Of a DNA stretch of 64,000 nt, positions 62,351 to 64,000 are shown in pieces. Made by a program: the position numbers and the translations under genes. This DNA is from Candidatus Hydrogenedentota bacterium (GTDB lineage Bacteria > Hydrogenedentota > Hydrogenedentia > Hydrogenedentales > JAEUWI01): positions 124,001 to 188,000 of the forward strand of contig JAHBVV010000011.1 in assembly GCA_019637335.1 (NCBI GenBank), read 5' to 3'. The first letter of the stretch is position 1; each line of letters opens with the position of its first letter. The notes under the pieces are model-generated. The model did not search any database. It had not been told where the DNA came from and was given only the letters and a program-made list of their open reading frames with translations.

Positions 62351-64000
62351 TCAGCCCGCCATCGCCCGAAGTTCGGCGAAGTCCACGCGCTGGAGAAACC
62401 CAAAGTTATACACGCTCGGCGTGCTGGAGTATTTGCCGCGCGATTCCATGACGTCTATCAGCGATTCGGGGATGTCCGCCGTCTCCACGGCGTCGATCAG
62501 GCCCGGATGCAGCGCCGCGGCCACGAGCGCGATCAGCCCGCTTTCCACGCCGCGCGCGTGCACCGTGACCGTGGCCGCGCCCCGCGCCATCTTGAACCAG
62601 TCGACCACCGCCGCCACCTGCGCGGCCTGCGCCGCCAGCGCGCGCTCACCCGTTGCGTTCAGCAGCATGGCGTACTGCCACGAACTGCCGCTCCGCGGGG
62701 AATTCCCATCCTGGAACAGGGGCGCCACGCCAACGGCCAGCTTGCCCTCGCCCGCGATCGCCGCGATCCGCTCCTTCGCGCCCGGCAATCCGCCATCGTC
62801 AAGCACCAGGTGCGCGTCGCGAAAGCCCGCGCCCGCCGGCTGGATAGCCATCGCAGGAATCGTCCAGTCGGCGCCGTGGAAACGATACGCCGCGCTCAGC
62901 CCGCCCTGATCCGACGCCAGGTCGCAGGCGACCGTGTGCACCCGGATCGGCGCGTAGCGCAGCAGTTCCGCCAGCGCCGCGCGCTTCTCCCGGGCCCAAG
63001 GTGCGAACTCCGCGCTGCCCGCCGCGGGGATCGGCCCGCGCTCGATGGCGCGCGCCAGTTCCAGCGCCAGCGAGACGATGCTCTTGTTGTCCGCCGGCAG
63101 TTCGGCGTTCGTGTGCTCCACCGGCAGGATTTCCTCCTCCGCCACCGGCAGCTCCCCGCCATCCCACTCGGCGTCCGGCACGAGGTATTCGTCCACGAAG
63201 TTGTAGAACTGAATTCGGTTGTCCGCCTCGTAGTTGTGCGTGCCGGGATCGTGGTTCACGTGGTAGCGGAAGCTGTTCTCCGCGCCGTACAGCGAATACA
63301 CCGGAACCACGGGATCGAAGATGGCCGGCAGCGTGCGCGGAGCCGCGAAACAGCACTCATCCTTCTCGTTGTAAATCAGCAGCGCCGGACGGGGCGCGAA
63401 AAGCGCCGTCAGGTGCGTGTAATCCGCCACCGTCAGCATGTCCAGCGGGAGTTGCTCATAATCCCCGATGTCCGCGCCATGATCGATGCGCACGCCCACC
63501 GCACCGTGCCCGGCGACGGGCACGATGACCGACACCCGCTCGTCCAGCGCGCTGTACACCGCCGTCTGCCAGCCGCCGCCGGAGAGGCCGCTCATCGCCA
63601 GGCGCGCCGGATCCACCCGCGGGTGCGTGTCCAGGATGTCCAGCGCGCGCTTCAGGCTCAGGTAGAAGAGCGACATTCCGCGTACGCCCGCCGCGTCCAG
63701 GTACACGCTGCGCCCGTGATCGAAATCCGGGCCGCTCAGCTGCCCCATCCCGATCCACTCCGGGTGAATGTCAATCACCCCGCGCTTCGCGAAGTTGATG
63801 CAACGGATCTGTTCCTCGGGCCGCACTTTCCCCTCGCCGTAATGCCCGTTCACATTCAGCACGCCCGGCAGGTTTGTCGCGTCCCCGTCCGGCTCATACA
63901 ACAGCGCCGGTATCCACATCCCCGGAACCGCCTCGTAGCGCAGCTTGCGGATGCGGTAGCCCTGCCCGTTCTCCAGATCTTCCAGATATTCTACCTTCAC
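62351..64000 (-). CDS. Alpha/beta hydrolase, acetyl xylan esterase-like (N-terminus beyond window)
   Basis: The visible 550 codons continue past the right edge, so the start is missing. They hold an acetyl-xylan-esterase/Abhydrolase_7-type fold: PGVLNVNGHYGEGKVRPEEQ for the oxyanion strand, the nucleophile elbow LAMSGLSGGGWQ, PALLIYNEKDECCF with the acid, and HDPGTHNYEADNR with the likely histidine. A second, less typical ~250-residue alpha/beta half follows (VLDDGGLPGAKERIAAIAG, ARGVESGLIALVAAALHPG), resembling a degenerate duplicate hydrolase domain. Such proteins remove acetyl or methyl esters from plant or algal polysaccharides. No partner gene is visible downstream except the HNH gene. 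Confidence 0.8.
   Translation of the reverse strand: MKVEYLEDLENGQGYRIRKLRYEAVPGMWIPALLYEPDGDATNLPGVLNVNGHYGEGKVRPEEQIRCINFAKRGVIDIHPEWIGMGQLSGPDFDHGRSVYLDAAGVRGMSLFYLSLKRALDILDTHPRVDPARLAMSGLSGGGWQTAVYSALDERVSVIVPVAGHGAVGVRIDHGADIGDYEQLPLDMLTVADYTHLTALFAPRPALLIYNEKDECCFAAPRTLPAIFDPVVPVYSLYGAENSFRYHVNHDPGTHNYEADNRIQFYNFVDEYLVPDAEWDGGELPVAEEEILPVEHTNAELPADNKSIVSLALELARAIERGPIPAAGSAEFAPWAREKRAALAELLRYAPIRVHTVACDLASDQGGLSAAYRFHGADWTIPAMAIQPAGAGFRDAHLVLDDGGLPGAKERIAAIAGEGKLAVGVAPLFQDGNSPRSGSSWQYAMLLNATGERALAAQAAQVAAVVDWFKMARGAATVTVHARGVESGLIALVAAALHPGLIDAVETADIPESLIDVMESRGKYSSTPSVYNFGFLQRVDFAELRAMAG

Noticed and set aside
1-64000. tRNA, rRNA, riboswitch
   Set aside because: No cloverleaf, rRNA segment or recognisable riboswitch core was found by eye; a covariance-model scan would be the decisive test.

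Overview
The window is GC-rich (roughly 60-65 % by eye) and comes from a Gram-negative bacterium with a large secretome of polysaccharide-active enzymes. Marker features are a PEP-CTERM sorted protein, a formylglycine-type sulfatase, DUF1080/LamG, GH2, GH42-like and GH95-like hydrolases, a Tat-exported DegT-family protein, a squalene-hopene-type cyclase, and intergenic regions full of hairpin repeats and 9-bp tandem repeats. That mix fits Candidatus Hydrogenedentota or a related Planctomycetota/PVC-like lineage. The placement is inference; there is no rRNA marker in the window.

Layout: 0-13.6 kb is a glycan-degradation block: the end of an MFS transporter, a GH95-like enzyme, a PEP-CTERM protein, a 1498-aa GH2 plus beta-helix fusion, a GH42/GH14-like enzyme and a DUF1080-LamG protein. 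The convergent 3' ends of the GH95-like and GH2/beta-helix genes occur twice about 2 kb apart, one partner being a fragment each time. 13.9-16.9 kb is an ECF sigma factor overlapping a membrane protein that ends in a serine beta-lactamase-like domain. 16.9-20.1 kb is a repeat-rich, gene-poor stretch with RHS remnants.

20.1-30.0 kb is a tight nine-gene minus-strand operon, several of whose genes overlap by 4 bp. In transcription order it encodes a GcvH-like lipoyl carrier, a CobW-type GTPase, a small HdrA-N-like Cys protein, a 2x[4Fe-4S] ferredoxin-like protein, a radical SAM protein, a DUF116-polyprenyl synthase fusion, a terpene-cyclase-repeat protein, a squalene-hopene-type cyclase and a cysteine desulfurase. 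I consider this the best candidate for an undescribed system: isoprenoid chain synthesis and cyclisation co-transcribed with a lipoyl/Fe-S redox module.

30.3-43.6 kb is mostly housekeeping: gltX, ROK kinase, PfkB kinase, PilZ protein, typA, a CgeB-like glycosyltransferase, serB, a membrane C39-like peptidase, an alpha/beta hydrolase and a tRNA-dihydrouridine synthase. 43.6-46.6 kb has a DUF5009/HGSNAT-like acyltransferase between repeat-laden spacers, including a pair of inverted 97-bp modules. 46.6-64 kb holds a sulfatase, a DUF2157/GDYXXLXY pair, a DegT/amidohydrolase/amidohydrolase/nitrilase run, a 953-aa glycosidase-like protein, an apparently autoregulated GntR-ABC operon, a membrane-anchored HNH protein and the C-terminal part of an esterase-like hydrolase. 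No tRNA, rRNA, CRISPR array or complete insertion sequence was seen.
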